A stretch of DNA of 64,000 nt from Achromobacter anxifer (GTDB taxonomy: Bacteria; Pseudomonadota; Gammaproteobacteria; Burkholderiales; Burkholderiaceae_B): contig NZ_CAHLAR010000006.1 in NCBI RefSeq assembly GCF_903652925.1, positions 186,001 to 250,000 of the forward strand, given 5' to 3'. Each line of letters begins with the position of its first letter. Positions within the stretch are counted from its first letter, which is position 1. The translations under genes were made by a program, and so were the position numbers. This document shows positions 26,994-37,574 of this stretch, piece after piece. The notes beneath the pieces are model-generated. The model saw only the letters and a list, made by a program, of their open reading frames with translations. It had not been told where the DNA came from and ran no database searches.

Positions 26994-27395
26994 TTAGATA
27001 CGACGACGCTTCGGCGGACGGCAGCCGTTGTGCGGAACGGGCGTGATGTCGGCGATGGACGAAATCTTGATGCCCAGCGCGTTCAGAGCGCGGACCGACG
27101 ATTCGCGGCCGGGGCCGGGGCCCTTGATACGCACTTCCAGCGTCTTGATGCCGTACTCCAGCGCGACGCGGCCAGCCGTTTCAGCAGCGACCTGCGCGGC
27201 GAACGGGGTCGACTTGCGCGAGCCCTTGAAGCCAGCACCGCCCGACGTGGCCCACGACAGCGCGTTGCCCTGACGATCGGTGATGGTGATGATGGTGTTG
27301 TTGAACGAAGCGTGAACGTGCGCGATGCCGTCCGAGACGTTCTTCTTGACCTTTTTGCGCACGCGCGAAGCGCCGCTGGTGGAAGCTTTCGCCAT
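26994..27395 (-). CDS. rpsK: 30S ribosomal protein S11
   Basis: 133 residues. The sequence [21 protein letters not shown] and the C-terminal [18 protein letters not shown] are diagnostic of S11, part of the 30S platform near the mRNA exit. It is co-transcribed with rpsM (15-bp gap) and rpsD. Confidence 0.99.
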   Translation of the reverse strand: MAKASTSGASRVRKKVKKNVSDGIAHVHASFNNTIITITDRQGNALSWATSGGAGFKGSRKSTPFAAQVAAETAGRVALEYGIKTLEVRIKGPGPGRESSVRALNALGIKISSIADITPVPHNGCRPPKRRRI

Positions 27396-27410
27396 AATCC
27401 AGTTCCTCGA

Positions 27411-27776
27411 TTATTTCTTCAGGGACGCAGCAGCACGACGCGGGCCCTTACGGGTGCGGGCGTTGGTGCGAGTGCGCTGGCCGCGCACGGGCAAACCGCG
27501 CTTGTGACGCATACCGCGGTAGGTTCCCAGGTCGATCAAACGCTTGATCGAGAGCTGTACTTCACGACGCAGGTCGCCTTCAACCGTGAACAAACCAACA
27601 TGTTCGCGGACGCGTTCCAATTCAGCGTCGCTCAGATCCTTGACCTTTTTGTCAAAGGGTACGTTTGCCGCTTCGCAAATCTTGCGAGCGCGCGTACGAC
27701 CGATGCCAAAAATGGCGGTCAGGCCGATCTCGGCGTGCTGTTGCGGCGGAATGTTAATGCCAGCAATACGGGCCAT
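27411..27776 (-). CDS. rpsM: 30S ribosomal protein S13
   Basis: 121 residues. [20 protein letters not shown] at the start and the basic tail [19 protein letters not shown] are the S13 pattern. S13 bridges the 30S head to the 50S subunit and contacts the P-site tRNA. It is the first large gene of the alpha group, after rpmJ. Confidence 0.99.
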   Translation of the reverse strand: MARIAGINIPPQQHAEIGLTAIFGIGRTRARKICEAANVPFDKKVKDLSDAELERVREHVGLFTVEGDLRREVQLSIKRLIDLGTYRGMRHKRGLPVRGQRTRTNARTRKGPRRAAASLKK

Positions 27777-27819
27777 GACTGTTCCTTGAATAAATCCGTT
27801 GCGTAGTCGCTAACCCGAG

Positions 27820-27933
27820 TTAGCCTTGACGCTGCTTGTGACGCGGGTCGGTGCAGATAACGCGCACCACGCCGTGACGTTTGATAACTTTGCAGTTGCG
27901 GCAGATCCGCTTAACCGATGCCATTACTTTCAT
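27820..27933 (-). CDS. rpmJ: 50S ribosomal protein L36
   Basis: A 37-residue protein, [20 protein letters not shown] at the start. C11, C14, C27 and H32 form the zinc ribbon, so this is the zinc-binding form. It lies between infA and rpsM, the usual betaproteobacterial place. Confidence 0.98.
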
Positions 27934-27967
27934 GGTTGACTCCTAATTTTCCGTAATCCGGTTCCGC

Positions 27968-28186
27968 TCATTTCGAGCGGAAAACTATCCTGGCTCGCGT
28001 CAGATCATAGGGCGTGAGCTCCACTGTGACCTTGTCACCCGGCAGGATCCGGATGTAATGCATACGCATCTTGCCGGAAATATGGCCCAACACCACGTGG
28101 CCGTTTTCGAGCTTGACGCGAAATGTCGCGTTCGGGAGGTTCTCAAGAACCTCACCTTGCATCTGAATGACGTCGTCCTTGGACAT
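27968..28186 (-). CDS. infA: Translation initiation factor IF-1
   Basis: 72 residues: [20 protein letters not shown] and the OB-fold sequence [18 protein letters not shown]-1 occupies the ribosomal A site during initiation. The location between secY and rpmJ is typical of betaproteobacteria (in E. coli infA is elsewhere). Some betaproteobacteria carry a second infA; only this copy is in the window. Confidence 0.98.
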   Translation of the reverse strand: MSKDDVIQMQGEVLENLPNATFRVKLENGHVVLGHISGKMRMHYIRILPGDKVTVELTPYDLTRARIVFRSK

Positions 28187-28194
28187 TCTTTTGC

Positions 28195-29520
28195 TTACCG
28201 CATCGGCAAACCCGCGCCCTTGAAGTTAGCCTTCTTGAGCAACGAGTCGTACTGGTGAGACATCATGTAGGCCTGAACCTGCGCCATGAAATCCATCGTC
28301 ACCACCACAATGATCAGCAGGGACGTACCACCGAAGTAGAAGGGAACGTTCCAGCGCATCACCAAGAATTCCGGCAACAGGCACACCAACGTGATGTAGA
28401 TGGCACCCGCGAGCGTCAGACGCATCAGGATCTTGTCGATGTAGCGCGCTGTTTGTTCGCCCGGACGGATGCCCGGAACAAACGCACCACTCTTCTTCAG
28501 GTTGTCCGCCGTTTCGCGGCTGTTGAACACCAGAGCCGTGTAGAAAAAGCAGAAGAAAATAATCGCGACCGAGTACAGCGTGATGTAGAGCGGTTGACGA
28601 GGCGACAGGGCCGCAGCCAGGTCGCTAAGCCAGCGCATGTTCTCACTGCTGGAGAACCAGCTCGTGATCGTGGCCGGGAACAGAATGATCGACGATGCGA
28701 AGATCGGCGGAATCACCCCTGCCATGTTCAGCTTCAGCGGCAAATGCGAGCTTTGACCACCGTAGACCTTGTTGCCGACCTGACGCTTGGCGTAGTTCAC
28801 CGTGATCTTGCGCTGTCCGCGTTCCACGAACACCACAAAAGCGGTAACCAGCACCACCAGAGCCACGATGAACAGTGCGGAAAGCACGGACATCGAGTTG
28901 GTGCGGACCAGGTCCAACAGTGCAGCCAGCGCCGCGGGCAGACCCGCAACGATACCTGCGAAGATCAGGATGGAAATCCCGTTGCCCAGACCACGTTCCG
29001 TGATTTGCTCACCCAGCCACATGACGAACATGGTGCCGGTGACCAAGGTCACGACGGTCGTGAAGCGGAACAGCATGCCCGGATCGATCACCAGTCCCGG
29101 CTGGGACTCCAACGCAACCGAAATGCCCACAGCCTGCACCAGCGCCAGCACGACCGTGCCGTAGCGGGTGTATTGGGTGATCTTCCGACGGCCGGCTTCG
29201 CCCTCTTTCTTGAGCGCTTCCAGCGACGGCACCACCACAGACATCAGCTGCATGATGATGGATGCCGAAATGTACGGCATGATCCCCAGGGCAAAAATCG
29301 AGAAGCGCGAGAGCGCCCCGCCCGAGAACATGTTGAACAGGCCCAGGATCCCGCCCTGGTTCTGACGGAACAAGTCCGCCAGCGCATCCGGGTTGATGCC
29401 CGGTACGGGGATGTGTGTACCCAAACGGTAAACCACCAGGGCGAGCACCAGGAACACGAGGCGGCGCTTCAGATCGCCGTACCGTGCTCCGGTTTTGCCC
29501 AATGCCTGCGCGTTAGCCAC
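28195..29520 (-). CDS. secY: Protein translocase subunit SecY
   Basis: 441 residues with ten predicted transmembrane helices; [14 protein letters not shown] and [22 protein letters not shown] are the SecY signature stretches, and [19 protein letters not shown] is the conserved cytoplasmic loop region. SecY is the channel of the general secretion system. It lies 14 bp after rplO, inside the spc operon as usual. Confidence 0.99.
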   Translation of the reverse strand: MANAQALGKTGARYGDLKRRLVFLVLALVVYRLGTHIPVPGINPDALADLFRQNQGGILGLFNMFSGGALSRFSIFALGIMPYISASIIMQLMSVVVPSLEALKKEGEAGRRKITQYTRYGTVVLALVQAVGISVALESQPGLVIDPGMLFRFTTVVTLVTGTMFVMWLGEQITERGLGNGISILIFAGIVAGLPAALAALLDLVRTNSMSVLSALFIVALVVLVTAFVVFVERGQRKITVNYAKRQVGNKVYGGQSSHLPLKLNMAGVIPPIFASSIILFPATITSWFSSSENMRWLSDLAAALSPRQPLYITLYSVAIIFFCFFYTALVFNSRETADNLKKSGAFVPGIRPGEQTARYIDKILMRLTLAGAIYITLVCLLPEFLVMRWNVPFYFGGTSLLIIVVVTMDFMAQVQAYMMSHQYDSLLKKANFKGAGLPMR

Positions 29521-29534
29521 TCGTCACCTCGTGA

Positions 29535-29975
29535 TCAAGCAAGCGAGCCGCCCGCGGCTTCGATGGCGGCGCGAGCGCCAGCCGTCGCGGTAATGCCCTT
29601 GAGCACGACCTTGCGCGAGAGTTCACCCGACTTGATGACCTTGGCGTAACGAACCGCCTGGCCAATCACGCCAGCGGCCTTCAGCACTTGCACGTCGACT
29701 TCATCGATGGGCAGGGCTTGCAGGTCCGACAGACGGACTTCGGCGAACAGGTGCTGGCCGAGCGGGGTGAAACCACGCTTGGGCAGACGACGCTGCAGCG
29801 GCATTTGACCGCCTTCGAAGCCAACCTTATGGAAACCGCCCGAGCGCGACTTCTGACCCTTGTGACCACGGCCGGCGGTCTTACCCAGACCCGAACCGAT
29901 GCCACGGCCGACGCGGCGCTTGGCGTGCTTGCTGCCCTCAGCGGGCTTCAGCGAATTAAGTTGCATATCCGACAT
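29535..29975 (-). CDS. rplO: 50S ribosomal protein L15
   Basis: 146 residues. [20 protein letters not shown] and [17 protein letters not shown] are L15 signatures; L15 is a late-assembly 50S protein. It precedes secY and follows rpmD by 9 bp. Confidence 0.99.
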   Translation of the reverse strand: MSDMQLNSLKPAEGSKHAKRRVGRGIGSGLGKTAGRGHKGQKSRSGGFHKVGFEGGQMPLQRRLPKRGFTPLGQHLFAEVRLSDLQALPIDEVDVQVLKAAGVIGQAVRYAKVIKSGELSRKVVLKGITATAGARAAIEAAGGSLA

Positions 29976-29984
29976 GGTGATTCC

Positions 29985-30170
29985 TTAGGCTTCCGAGACG
30001 GAAACGAGATAATCCACCTTACGGATCATCCCACGCACCTCGGGCGTATCGACCAACACGCGGCTGCTGTTGATGCGACCCAAGCCCAAACCGCGAACCG
30101 TATCACGGTGCGATTGCTTGGTACCGATCACCGAGCGCACGAGGGTCACTTTGATCTGCTTCTGAGCCAT
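29985..30170 (-). CDS. rpmD: 50S ribosomal protein L30
   Basis: 61 residues: [20 protein letters not shown] and [20 protein letters not shown], the short bacterial L30 form. It starts 3 bp after the rpsE stop, so it is coupled to S5 translation. Confidence 0.98.
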   Translation of the reverse strand: MAQKQIKVTLVRSVIGTKQSHRDTVRGLGLGRINSSRVLVDTPEVRGMIRKVDYLVSVSEA

Positions 30171-30173
30171 GAT

Positions 30174-30695
30174 TTACCCCAGGATTTCTTCGACCGACTT
30201 GCCGCGCTTGGCAGCAACATCAGCCGGGGTCATGGAGGCGCGCAGGCCGTTCAACGTGGCGCGAACCATGTTGTAGGGGTTGCTCGAGCCCAGGCTCTTG
30301 GCAACCACGTTACGCACACCCATCACATCAAAAATAGCGCGCATCGGGCCGCCGGCGATAACGCCGGTACCTTCAGCAGCGGGCGAGATCAGCACGGTAG
30401 CGGCGCCATGCTTGCCAACCACGGTGTGGTGCAGCGTGCCGTTCTTCAGAGCGACCTTGAACATGCCGCGACGGGCCTGTTCCATAGCCTTCTGAACGGA
30501 CACCGGCACTTCACGCGCCTTGCCCTTGCCCATGCCGATGCGACCATCGCCATCGCCAACCACGGTCAGCGCGGCAAAGCTCATGGTGCGACCACCCTTG
30601 ACCACTTTGCTCACGCGGTTGACCGCGATCATCTTTTCGCGGAGGCCGTCATCGTTCTCTTTTTCCGCGGCGTTCTTGCCTTGTACTTTAGCCAT
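30174..30695 (-). CDS. rpsE: 30S ribosomal protein S5
   Basis: 173 residues. The S5 double-stranded RNA-binding motif ([40 protein letters not shown]) and [20 protein letters not shown] are clear. S5 contributes to decoding fidelity at the mRNA entry tunnel. Confidence 0.99.
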   Translation of the reverse strand: MAKVQGKNAAEKENDDGLREKMIAVNRVSKVVKGGRTMSFAALTVVGDGDGRIGMGKGKAREVPVSVQKAMEQARRGMFKVALKNGTLHHTVVGKHGAATVLISPAAEGTGVIAGGPMRAIFDVMGVRNVVAKSLGSSNPYNMVRATLNGLRASMTPADVAAKRGKSVEEILG

Positions 30696-30710
30696 TTGAC
30701 AGATCCTCGC

Positions 30711-31076
30711 TTAGAACTTCAGGCCGGCTTCACGCGCGGCATCGGCCAGCGCTTTCACGCGGCCATGGTAACGAAAGCCCGAGCGATCGAAAGCGACCAG
30801 TTCGATACCGGCAGCCTTGGCCTTTTCGGCCACGCGCTTGCCAACCAGCGACGCAGCGGCTTTGTTGCCGCCCTGACCGGTTTGGCCGGCCAGTTGCGCG
30901 CGCACTTCGGCTTCGACAGTCGAGGCGCTGACCAGAACGCGATCGCCTTCCGGCGAAATGATGTTGGCGTAGATGTGCTGGTTCGAGCGGAAAATCGAGA
31001 GGCGATGAACGCGCAGCTCGTTGATCTTCCGGCGGGTCGGAACCGCACGACGCAAACGGGAAACTTTTTTGTCCAT
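30711..31076 (-). CDS. rplR: 50S ribosomal protein L18
   Basis: 121 residues; [20 protein letters not shown] and [27 protein letters not shown] mark L18, which binds 5S rRNA. It is 15 bp upstream of rpsE. Confidence 0.99.
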   Translation of the reverse strand: MDKKVSRLRRAVPTRRKINELRVHRLSIFRSNQHIYANIISPEGDRVLVSASTVEAEVRAQLAGQTGQGGNKAAASLVGKRVAEKAKAAGIELVAFDRSGFRYHGRVKALADAAREAGLKF

Positions 31077-31097
31077 GATTCGTCCTTGCGTGCGCCG

Positions 31098-31631
31098 TTA
31101 TTTCTTCTTGGTTTCTTTGATGACGACGCGTTCGTCCGAGTAACGCACGCCCTTGCCCTTGTAGGGTTCGGGTTCGCGGTACGCGCGGATTTCAGCGGCC
31201 ATCTGACCGACGACTTGCTTGTTGGCGCCCTTGATGACGATTTCCGTCTGGGTCGGGCACTCGGCCTTGATGCCGGCCGGCAACTGGTGCAAAACGTCGT
31301 GCGAGAAACCGAGCTGCAGCTTAACGGCATCGCCTTGGATCGAGGCGCGGTAACCCACGCCAACCAGGGTCAGCTTGCGCTCGAAGCCCTTGCTCACGCC
31401 GGTGACCATGTTGGCCACCAGAGCGCGCACGGTACCCGACATGGCGTTGGCGTGACGGCTTTCGTTGGCGGCGGCAAACGTGAGCTTGCCATTGTCCAAC
31501 GCAACCGTGACGTCGCCGGTCAGGGCTTGGGTCAAGGTGCCCAGCGGGCCCTTGACGGTGATCTGATCCTGCTTGATGTCAGCTTCGACACCCTTGGGCA
31601 GTTCGACCGGATACTTAGCGATACGTGACAT
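31098..31631 (-). CDS. rplF: 50S ribosomal protein L6
   Basis: 177 residues with two repeated alpha/beta domains; [19 protein letters not shown] at the start and the diagnostic [20 protein letters not shown] at the end. L6 lies near the base of the stalk and binds 23S rRNA. Confidence 0.99.
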   Translation of the reverse strand: MSRIAKYPVELPKGVEADIKQDQITVKGPLGTLTQALTGDVTVALDNGKLTFAAANESRHANAMSGTVRALVANMVTGVSKGFERKLTLVGVGYRASIQGDAVKLQLGFSHDVLHQLPAGIKAECPTQTEIVIKGANKQVVGQMAAEIRAYREPEPYKGKGVRYSDERVVIKETKKK

Positions 31632-31643
31632 TCGAATTTCTCC

Positions 31644-32039
31644 TTAGGCCACGTAGCACAGCACTTCGCCGCCGACGCCGTTGGCGCGAGCCTTACGGTC
31701 GGTCATGACGCCGCGCGAGGTCGAAACGATAGCCACGCCCAGGCCGTTCATGACCTGAGGAATGCTGGTACGGCCCTTGTAGATACGCAGACCGGGGCGC
31801 GAAACGCGTTCGATGCGCTCGATGACCGGACGGCCAGCGTAGTACTTCAGGGTGATCTCGAGCTCAGGCTTGGCCTGGGTGCCCTTGATTTCAAAGCTGT
31901 CGATGTAGCCTTCGTCCTTCAGCACAGCGGCAATGGCCGCCTTCAGCTTCGAGGAGGGCATGCTCACCGTAACTTTGTCCACTTGCTGCGCATTGCGAAT
32001 GCGGGTCAGCATATCGGCGATGGGATCGCTCATGCTCAT
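31644..32039 (-). CDS. rpsH: 30S ribosomal protein S8
   Basis: 131 residues from the ATG giving [16 protein letters not shown], the length and start seen in related betaproteobacteria; 15 further in-frame codons upstream are not conserved S8 sequence. The core [20 protein letters not shown] is the family signature. S8 binds 16S rRNA early in assembly and in E. coli represses the spc operon at the rplE leader. Confidence 0.98.
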   Translation of the reverse strand: MSMSDPIADMLTRIRNAQQVDKVTVSMPSSKLKAAIAAVLKDEGYIDSFEIKGTQAKPELEITLKYYAGRPVIERIERVSRPGLRIYKGRTSIPQVMNGLGVAIVSTSRGVMTDRKARANGVGGEVLCYVA

Positions 32040-32049
32040 ATTGTTTCTC

Positions 32050-32355
32050 CTACCAGCTGGCCTTGGTGATGCCGGGGATTTCACCCTTCATCGCCATTTC
32101 ACGCAGTTTGTGGCGCGTCAGGCCGAACTTGCGGAACACGCCGCGCGGACGACCGGTGACCACGCAACGGTTACGTTGACGCGTCGGGTTGGCATTGCGC
32201 GGCAGCTGTTGCAGCTTGAGCCGAGCTTGGTAACGTTCTTCGTCGGTCTTCGACTGATCGTCGATGATCGCCTTCAACTCAGCGCGCTTGGCAGCGAACT
32301 TGTCAGCCAGCTTGGCGCGCTTGATGTCGCGATTGATGAGGGAAAGTTTAGCCAC
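32050..32355 (-). CDS. rpsN: 30S ribosomal protein S14
   Basis: 101 residues, the long non-zinc form: [20 protein letters not shown] contains only one cysteine of the CXXC...CXXC set found in the short zinc version. S14 is part of the 30S head. Confidence 0.99.
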   Translation of the reverse strand: MAKLSLINRDIKRAKLADKFAAKRAELKAIIDDQSKTDEERYQARLKLQQLPRNANPTRQRNRCVVTGRPRGVFRKFGLTRHKLREMAMKGEIPGITKASW

Positions 32356-32367
32356 GTCATCAGCCCC

Positions 32368-32907
32368 TTAGTTACGGAACGGGAAGCTGAAGGCCGTCAA
32401 CAGCGCCTTGGCTTCTTCGTCGGTCTTCGCGGTGGTGGTGATGCTGATGTTCAGCCCACGCAGCGCGTCGATCTTGTCGTACTCGATTTCGGGGAAAATG
32501 ATCTGCTCTTTCACCCCGATGTTGTAGTTGCCGCGGCCGTCGAACGCACGACCCGAGATACCGCGGAAGTCGCGCACGCGAGGCAGCGCAACCGCCACCA
32601 GGCGATCCAGGAATTCGTACATGCGTTGACCACGCAGCGTGACCATGCAACCGATCGGGTAGTTTTCGCGGATCTTGAACCCGGCGATAGCCTTCTTGGT
32701 CTTCGTCACGACGGGCTTCTGGCCGGCGATCTTGGTCAGGTCGCCAACAGCGTGCTCGATAACCTTCTTGTCCGACACCGCTTCCGACACACCCATGTTC
32801 AGGGTGATCTTGGTGATGCGCGGCACTTCCATCGTGCTCTTGTAGCCAAACTTGGCTTGCAGGTCGGCAGCGACCTTGCTCTTGTAGAGATCTTGCAAAC
32901 GAGACAT
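32368..32907 (-). CDS. rplE: 50S ribosomal protein L5
   Basis: 179 residues; [20 protein letters not shown] and [20 protein letters not shown] are L5 signatures. L5 binds 5S rRNA and touches the 30S head. Ends in the normal TAFSFPFRN. Confidence 0.99.
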   Translation of the reverse strand: MSRLQDLYKSKVAADLQAKFGYKSTMEVPRITKITLNMGVSEAVSDKKVIEHAVGDLTKIAGQKPVVTKTKKAIAGFKIRENYPIGCMVTLRGQRMYEFLDRLVAVALPRVRDFRGISGRAFDGRGNYNIGVKEQIIFPEIEYDKIDALRGLNISITTTAKTDEEAKALLTAFSFPFRN

Positions 32908-32919
32908 GTCTATCGCCCC

Positions 32920-33240
32920 TTACGCCTTGGCGCCGACAACGGCACCATTGGAACGGAACACGCGAACCTTGCGGCCTTCGACTTCTTGCACGCCCACGCG
33001 ATCGCCACGGCCGGTGGCCGGGTTGAACAGCGCGACGTTCGAGATGTGAATCGGCATGGTCTTTTCGACAATCCCACCCGGGTTGTTAGCCATCGGGTTG
33101 GCTTTCACGTGCTTCTTGACGACGTTGACGCCTTCGACCAGAACGTGGTCGGCATCGACGCGAGCCAGCACGGTACCGCGACGCTTCTTGTCGCGGCCGG
33201 TCAGGACGATGACTTCGTCGCCTTTACGAATGTTGTTCAT
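32920..33240 (-). CDS. rplX: 50S ribosomal protein L24
   Basis: 106 residues with a KOW motif at the N-terminus ([20 protein letters not shown]) and the [18 protein letters not shown] segment. L24 is an early assembly initiator of the 50S subunit. It lies 11 bp after rplN. Confidence 0.99.
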   Translation of the reverse strand: MNNIRKGDEVIVLTGRDKKRRGTVLARVDADHVLVEGVNVVKKHVKANPMANNPGGIVEKTMPIHISNVALFNPATGRGDRVGVQEVEGRKVRVFRSNGAVVGAKA

Positions 33241-33251
33241 CGTAGGGCTCC

Positions 33252-33620
33252 TTACAGCACTTCCGGGGCCAGCGACACGATCTTCATGAACTTCTCGGTA
33301 CGCAGTTCACGCGTAACGGGTCCGAAGATGCGGGTGCCGATAGGCTCCAGCTTGGCGTTGAGCAACACGGCGGCATTGCCACCGAAACGAATCAGCGAAC
33401 CGTCTTTACGGCGCACGCCCTTGGCGGTACGAACCACCACGGCATTGTAAATTTCGCCTTTCTTGACGCGTCCGCGCGGAGCCGCATCTTTGACGCTCAC
33501 CTTGATGATGTCGCCGATACCGGCATAACGGCGCTTGGAGCCACCGAGCACCTTAATGCACATGACATGACGCGCACCAGTGTTATCGGCCACATCCAGC
33601 GTGGTCTGCATTTGGATCAT
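33252..33620 (-). CDS. rplN: 50S ribosomal protein L14
   Basis: 122 residues: [20 protein letters not shown] and [20 protein letters not shown], highly conserved L14. It is the first gene of the spc operon. Normally rpsQ lies within a few hundred bases upstream; here it is about 11 kb away, and rplN has its own promoter. Confidence 0.99.
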   Translation of the reverse strand: MIQMQTTLDVADNTGARHVMCIKVLGGSKRRYAGIGDIIKVSVKDAAPRGRVKKGEIYNAVVVRTAKGVRRKDGSLIRFGGNAAVLLNAKLEPIGTRIFGPVTRELRTEKFMKIVSLAPEVL

Positions 33621-33973
33621 GATTTTTCCTGTTCCAACTTAACTGGAAATACGGTTTTCCCAACAAGGGAACACTGCAATTCCTGCCAGTTTTGGTCCCG
33701 TCAGGTCTGCCGCCCTGCTTTTGTGTTGGCATGTCTCGAGCTTTAGCCCTACTCACGCAACTGGTTGGCAACGCAACGACCCTGGGTTGAAATCCTGCGG
33801 GTATTCCCCCAACACGTCGGGTTAACCTGCATAGGCGCGGGCCAACTCGATCGACAATCTGGGAAAGCTGATAATTCTAACGTGGTTAATTTTTGAGCGC
33901 AAGCACTTTGTGTGGATAACGCACAAAAGCCACGTTTCCCCCTGAAAGGGGGTAGACCGGAGCTATCCGCCCC
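33621..33973 (-). other. 353-bp non-coding region: leader and promoter of the spc operon
   Basis: No credible gene is seen. On the minus strand it holds a promoter about 250 bp before rplN and a long untranslated leader. The right-hand end (33941-33973) borders the stop of the LpxO-like gene, where TTTCCCCC / GGGGG can pair as a short hairpin. Confidence 0.7.
33874..33902 (-). promoter_or_regulatory. Sigma70-type promoter of the spc (rplN) operon
   Basis: On the minus strand, TTGCGC (33902-33897) and TAGAAT (33879-33874) are spaced by 17 bp; an AT-rich patch (AAAAATTAA) fills the spacer. It predicts a start near 33868, giving a leader of roughly 250 nt. Confidence 0.7.
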
Positions 33974-34789
33974 TTATTTCTGGCGGTAGTAGCCCTTCTC
34001 CCAGGCGTCATGATTGGCCTTGCCGCGGCGGATTTCGTCCGTGAACGGGGCAGCCATGAGCACCAGGCGGTTCAGCCATTTTACCGGAGCGCTGCAGGGG
34101 CGCTCGAAGTCCACGAACAGCACGGCCCGCAGGCCGGCGGTGTCATTGTGGACCTGGTGGGGGTAGAGGTCATCGAACACCACGGCCCGCCCTTCGCGCC
34201 AGCTGTAGCGCTCGCCTCCGACCTCGATCCAGCATTGCTCGGCCGGCTGCGGCACCACCAGCCCCAGGTGCAGGCGCAGCACGCCGTTGTAGGGGCCGGT
34301 ATGCAGCGGAATGCGCTTGCCTGCCTCCAGGATCGAGAAGAACGCCGTGCGGATACCCGGAATCCCTTGCAGCGCCCGGGCGGTGGCCGGACAACGCGCC
34401 AGGTTACGCTCGGAGCGCAGGCCGTAGCCCATGAACACGAAGGTCTTCCATTGGTCGTCCGACGTGATCTGGCCCACGTCGGGCGAGATTTCGTGGAAGG
34501 CAGGCAGGTGCTGGCGCTCGGAGAGCAAGCCCACCAGCTCGGCTCGGATGGCGGGCGCCTGGGCCTCGAGCGCGGCGACCCAGGGAAACTGGCCGTTGTC
34601 GAAAATCGGGCGGTCGCCGACCAGCGAGGCCCGGGCGATGCGGTTGCGCAACCAATCTATGAAGCGGAAAAAGGCGCGCGAGTAGAAGCTGGGCTTGCCG
34701 GGCGGACGCGCATCGACGGGTTGCACAATAGGTAGCCGGATGGACAGCCAAAGATGCATCATTTTGTCCATGCCGGGGCCGGCATGCAA
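33974..34789 (-). CDS. Aspartyl/asparaginyl beta-hydroxylase family dioxygenase (LpxO-like)
   Basis: A 271-residue Fe(II)/2-oxoglutarate oxygenase. The iron/2-OG residues are visible: first His in [19 protein letters not shown] (about residue 170) and second His in [14 protein letters not shown], followed by the Arg of [13 protein letters not shown]. Close relatives with this size and [14 protein letters not shown]-type N-terminus are annotated LpxO, which 2-hydroxylates a lipid A acyl chain at the inner membrane; a protein-hydroxylase role cannot be excluded. Met7, Met10 and Met11 are equally possible starts. It is divergent from the aldehyde dehydrogenase gene and is the first gene of the island inside the ribosomal cluster. 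Confidence 0.88.
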   Translation of the reverse strand: MHAGPGMDKMMHLWLSIRLPIVQPVDARPPGKPSFYSRAFFRFIDWLRNRIARASLVGDRPIFDNGQFPWVAALEAQAPAIRAELVGLLSERQHLPAFHEISPDVGQITSDDQWKTFVFMGYGLRSERNLARCPATARALQGIPGIRTAFFSILEAGKRIPLHTGPYNGVLRLHLGLVVPQPAEQCWIEVGGERYSWREGRAVVFDDLYPHQVHNDTAGLRAVLFVDFERPCSAPVKWLNRLVLMAAPFTDEIRRGKANHDAWEKGYYRQK

Positions 34790-34919
34790 GACTTGCCAGT
34801 TATATTGGCTCCAAGGGTCCGCCCGGCATTGGCCCTCCCCGCCGCCGCCCAGCTGGTTTAGACTGGCGTGGGCGACAGCGGTCGCTATCCACTCCTATAT
34901 TTCGCAAGGGAAGACAGGC

Positions 34920-36347
34920 ATGTATGAACAGTTGGCGCTGTATATCGACGGCGAATTCGTCGCCGGAGAGGGCAGGCGCACCCAGGACGTCATCAACCCG
35001 GCCACGCTGGAAGTGCTCGGCCAGCTGCCCCACGCCACCGAAGCGGATCTGGATCGCGCGCTAGCCGCCGCCCAGCGCGCGTTCGAATCCTGGAAGAAGT
35101 CCTCTCCCATGGATCGCTCGGCCATCCTGCGCAAGGTCGCGACCCTTTCGCGCGAGCGCGCCAAGGAAATCGGCCGCAACATGACGCTGGACCAGGGCAA
35201 GCCGCTGGCTGAAGCCGTGGGCGAAGTCACCTCCTGCGCCGAGCACGCCGACTGGCACGCCGAGGAATGCCGCCGCATCTACGGCCGCGTGGTCCCGCCG
35301 CGCAATCCCGACGTGCGCCAGATCGTGGTGCGCGAACCGATCGGCGTCTGCGCCGCGTTCACGCCCTGGAACTTCCCTTACAACCAGGCCATCCGCAAGA
35401 TCGCCGCCGCCATCGGCGCCGGCTGCACGGTGGTGCTGAAGGGTCCCGAGGACTCGCCCAGCGCCGTCATGGCCATCGCCCGCATGTTCCACGACGCCGG
35501 CCTGCCCAAGGGCTGCCTGAACATCGTCTGGGGCGAACCCGCCAAGATCTCCGACTACCTGATCCGCTCGCCGATCGTGCGCAAGGTGTCGTTCACCGGT
35601 TCCGTGCCGGTCGGCAAGCAGCTGGCCGCGCTGGCCGGCGCCCACATGAAGCGCGTCACCATGGAACTGGGCGGCCACTCGCCCGTGCTGGTGTTCGACG
35701 ACGCCGACATCGACCGCGCCGCCACCATGCTGGCCAAGTTCAAGGTCCGCAACGCCGGCCAGGTGTGCGTGTCGCCGACCCGCTTCTACGTCCAGAACGG
35801 CGCCTACGAACAGTTCCTCGCCCGCTTCTCCGAAGTGCTGAAGAACATCAAGGTCGGCGACGGCCTGGAAGACGGCACCGACATGGGCCCGCTGGCGCAC
35901 GAGCGCCGCGTCCCCGCCATGAGCGCCTTCATCGACGACGCCAAGAAGCATGGCGGCAAGGTGGTGGTCGGCGGCGGCCCGCTGGACCGCAAGGGCTTCT
36001 TCTTCGCCCCCACGGTCGTGACCGACGTGCCCGACAACTCCATGCTGATGACCGAAGAGCCCTTCGGCCCGGTCGCGCCGGTGGTCCGCTTCACGGATAC
36101 CGATGAAGTGCTGCGCCGCGCCAACAGCCTGCCCTTCGGCCTGTCGTCCTACGTGTTCACGAACTCGCTGCAGACGGCCACCAAGGTCTCCAACGGCCTG
36201 GAAGCCGGGATGGTCAACATCAACCACTTCGGCAGCGCCCTGGCCGAGACGCCCTTCGGCGGCATCAAGGACAGCGGCATCGGCAGCGAAGGTGGCCTGG
36301 AAACGTTCGACGGCTATCTGGTCACCAAGTTCATCACGCACATCTGA
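34920..36347 (+). CDS. NAD(P)-dependent aldehyde dehydrogenase (succinate-semialdehyde-type)
   Basis: A 475-residue member of the ALDH superfamily. It has the fold's [23 protein letters not shown] stretch, the cofactor GFTGS equivalent [13 protein letters not shown], the general base in [17 protein letters not shown] and the catalytic Cys in [14 protein letters not shown]. The end [21 protein letters not shown] is typical of succinate-semialdehyde and alpha-ketoglutarate-semialdehyde dehydrogenases; substrate not resolved. The start was set at the ATG ([18 protein letters not shown]) preceded by an AAGGGAAG ribosome-binding site; the open frame extends further upstream without homology. Confidence 0.95.
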   Translation: MYEQLALYIDGEFVAGEGRRTQDVINPATLEVLGQLPHATEADLDRALAAAQRAFESWKKSSPMDRSAILRKVATLSRERAKEIGRNMTLDQGKPLAEAVGEVTSCAEHADWHAEECRRIYGRVVPPRNPDVRQIVVREPIGVCAAFTPWNFPYNQAIRKIAAAIGAGCTVVLKGPEDSPSAVMAIARMFHDAGLPKGCLNIVWGEPAKISDYLIRSPIVRKVSFTGSVPVGKQLAALAGAHMKRVTMELGGHSPVLVFDDADIDRAATMLAKFKVRNAGQVCVSPTRFYVQNGAYEQFLARFSEVLKNIKVGDGLEDGTDMGPLAHERRVPAMSAFIDDAKKHGGKVVVGGGPLDRKGFFFAPTVVTDVPDNSMLMTEEPFGPVAPVVRFTDTDEVLRRANSLPFGLSSYVFTNSLQTATKVSNGLEAGMVNINHFGSALAETPFGGIKDSGIGSEGGLETFDGYLVTKFITHI

Positions 36348-36360
36348 CCTGGCTGCGACA

Positions 36361-36398
36361 AAAAAAGCCCCACAGGATTTCTGTGGGGCTTTTTTTTT
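36361..36398. terminator. Bidirectional terminator between ALDH and AraC-type genes
   Basis: A6 then GCCCCACAG-GATTT-CTGTGGGGC then T9: a strong intrinsic terminator usable from both sides. The ALDH gene ends 13 bp before it and the convergent AraC gene about 50 bp after it. Confidence 0.95.
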
Positions 36399-36446
36399 GC
36401 CTCGCGCCAGCGCAACCGGGCGAGGCTGTCCGCGGCAAAGGGCCGC

Positions 36447-37406
36447 TCAGGAACTTGCCCGCAAATCGCGCGGCGTCATGCCGAAGCGGCGCTTGAACAG
36501 GCGACTGAAATGCGAGGGGTGCGAAAAACCCACCTGATACGCCAGCTCCGCGATGCTACGGTGGCTATGCTGCGGATTCAGCAGCAGCTCGCGGCACTTG
36601 TCGAGCCGCTGGTCGAATATGAAGGACTCCGCCGACAGGCCGCCAGCGCGCAGGATGCGGTGCAGGTAGGCCACCGACAGGCCGCAGCCCTGCGCCACGA
36701 GCTGCGGCGACAAGGCGGGATCCGCCAGATGCTGGCGAATGTAGGCCAGCGCGCGCTGGCGGTGCGCCAGCGTGACGCTGCTGTCGGATTCCGACGCGTG
36801 CCCCTGGCCTGACTGCACCAGGAACAGCACAATCAGGTCGATCAGCCGTTCGCCCAGCTCCGACGCTTCCACGTCCGACCAGTTGTCCACCCCCTTGAAC
36901 AGGTGGTCCATGTAGCTGGCCAGCAAGGCGCCCCGCGGCGAACCATCATCAACGCGCAGCTTGTAGAAGGCGCCGATGCGGGAATCGCGCTGCGACAGCG
37001 CGCTGCGCGGAAACGACACGCTCAGGCTGCGGTAGCCCGCCACGCCCTGCGCCGTGGCCTGGTAAGGCAGGCTCTGGTTCATCAGGTAGACGCAGCCGGG
37101 CTCGACCTGGAACTCCCGCCCCCCCTGCTGCACGGCCAGGGGGCCCGCCAGCGGCAGGCCGAAGGTGTAGAACTCCTGGTCCAGGTGCGACACGTTGCCC
37201 GCCGTGCGTTCCAGCTTCTGTCCCTGGTAGTGCAGGTCGTTGAACTGCAGGCTGCCCCGGCGCGCGTAGCGCACATGTCCGGCAAAGTTGCCGGGCCGGC
37301 CGTGATGCACCTCGAACGGGCCGAACGCACTCGACAGCGCCGCGCGCCATGCGTCGCGCCGGTCGGCGCCGGCGCTGGCCGAAATGGCGAATTCCGTATC
37401 GGACAT
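36447..37406 (-). CDS. AraC-family transcriptional regulator
   Basis: 319 residues from the ATG that follows an AAGGAGA site (longer open frame upstream rejected). The N-terminal half is an AraC-binding-like cupin sensor (about residues 20-190; AGNVSHLDQEFYTFGLPLAG). The C-terminal half has two helix-turn-helix motifs (SPQLVAQGCGLSVAYLHRIL and SIAELAYQVGFSHPSHFSRLF) ending KRRFGMTPRDLR. It is divergent from the hydrolase/Liv operon and likely controls it, in response to the imported compound. Confidence 0.94.
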   Translation of the reverse strand: MSDTEFAISASAGADRRDAWRAALSSAFGPFEVHHGRPGNFAGHVRYARRGSLQFNDLHYQGQKLERTAGNVSHLDQEFYTFGLPLAGPLAVQQGGREFQVEPGCVYLMNQSLPYQATAQGVAGYRSLSVSFPRSALSQRDSRIGAFYKLRVDDGSPRGALLASYMDHLFKGVDNWSDVEASELGERLIDLIVLFLVQSGQGHASESDSSVTLAHRQRALAYIRQHLADPALSPQLVAQGCGLSVAYLHRILRAGGLSAESFIFDQRLDKCRELLLNPQHSHRSIAELAYQVGFSHPSHFSRLFKRRFGMTPRDLRASS

Positions 37407-37496
37407 GGCTCGGTCTCCTTGGACGCGGGCGCCGCGGCTGGGCACTTGTGATCCTGCGTCTACATATTCTTGACTCACCCTGCACCGGGGCGTCCG

Positions 37497-37511
37497 GCGC
37501 CTTGAAGGCGC
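37497..37511. promoter_or_regulatory. Perfect palindrome over the hydrolase operon -35
   Basis: GCGCCTT-G-AAGGCGC is a 7-1-7 inverted repeat that covers the candidate -35 box. It could be an operator in the AraC/hydrolase divergent region, although AraC proteins more often use direct repeats. Confidence 0.4.
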
Positions 37512-37531
37512 GCTTGGCGCAAGTCTATATT
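37502..37531 (+). promoter_or_regulatory. Candidate promoter of the hydrolase-Liv operon
   Basis: TTGAAG (37502-37507), an 18-bp spacer and TATATT (37526-37531), 43 bp before the hydrolase ATG, which itself has a GGAGGAG ribosome-binding site. Confidence 0.5.
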
Positions 37532-37574
37532 CAGCCCGATAAGCACACAACCTGGACTACCCGGGAGGAGACCC

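Noticed and set aside
29688-31628. A 646-codon open frame opposite rplO-rplF
   Set aside because: It spans several ribosomal genes on the other strand and breaks no gene boundary sensibly; shadow coding.
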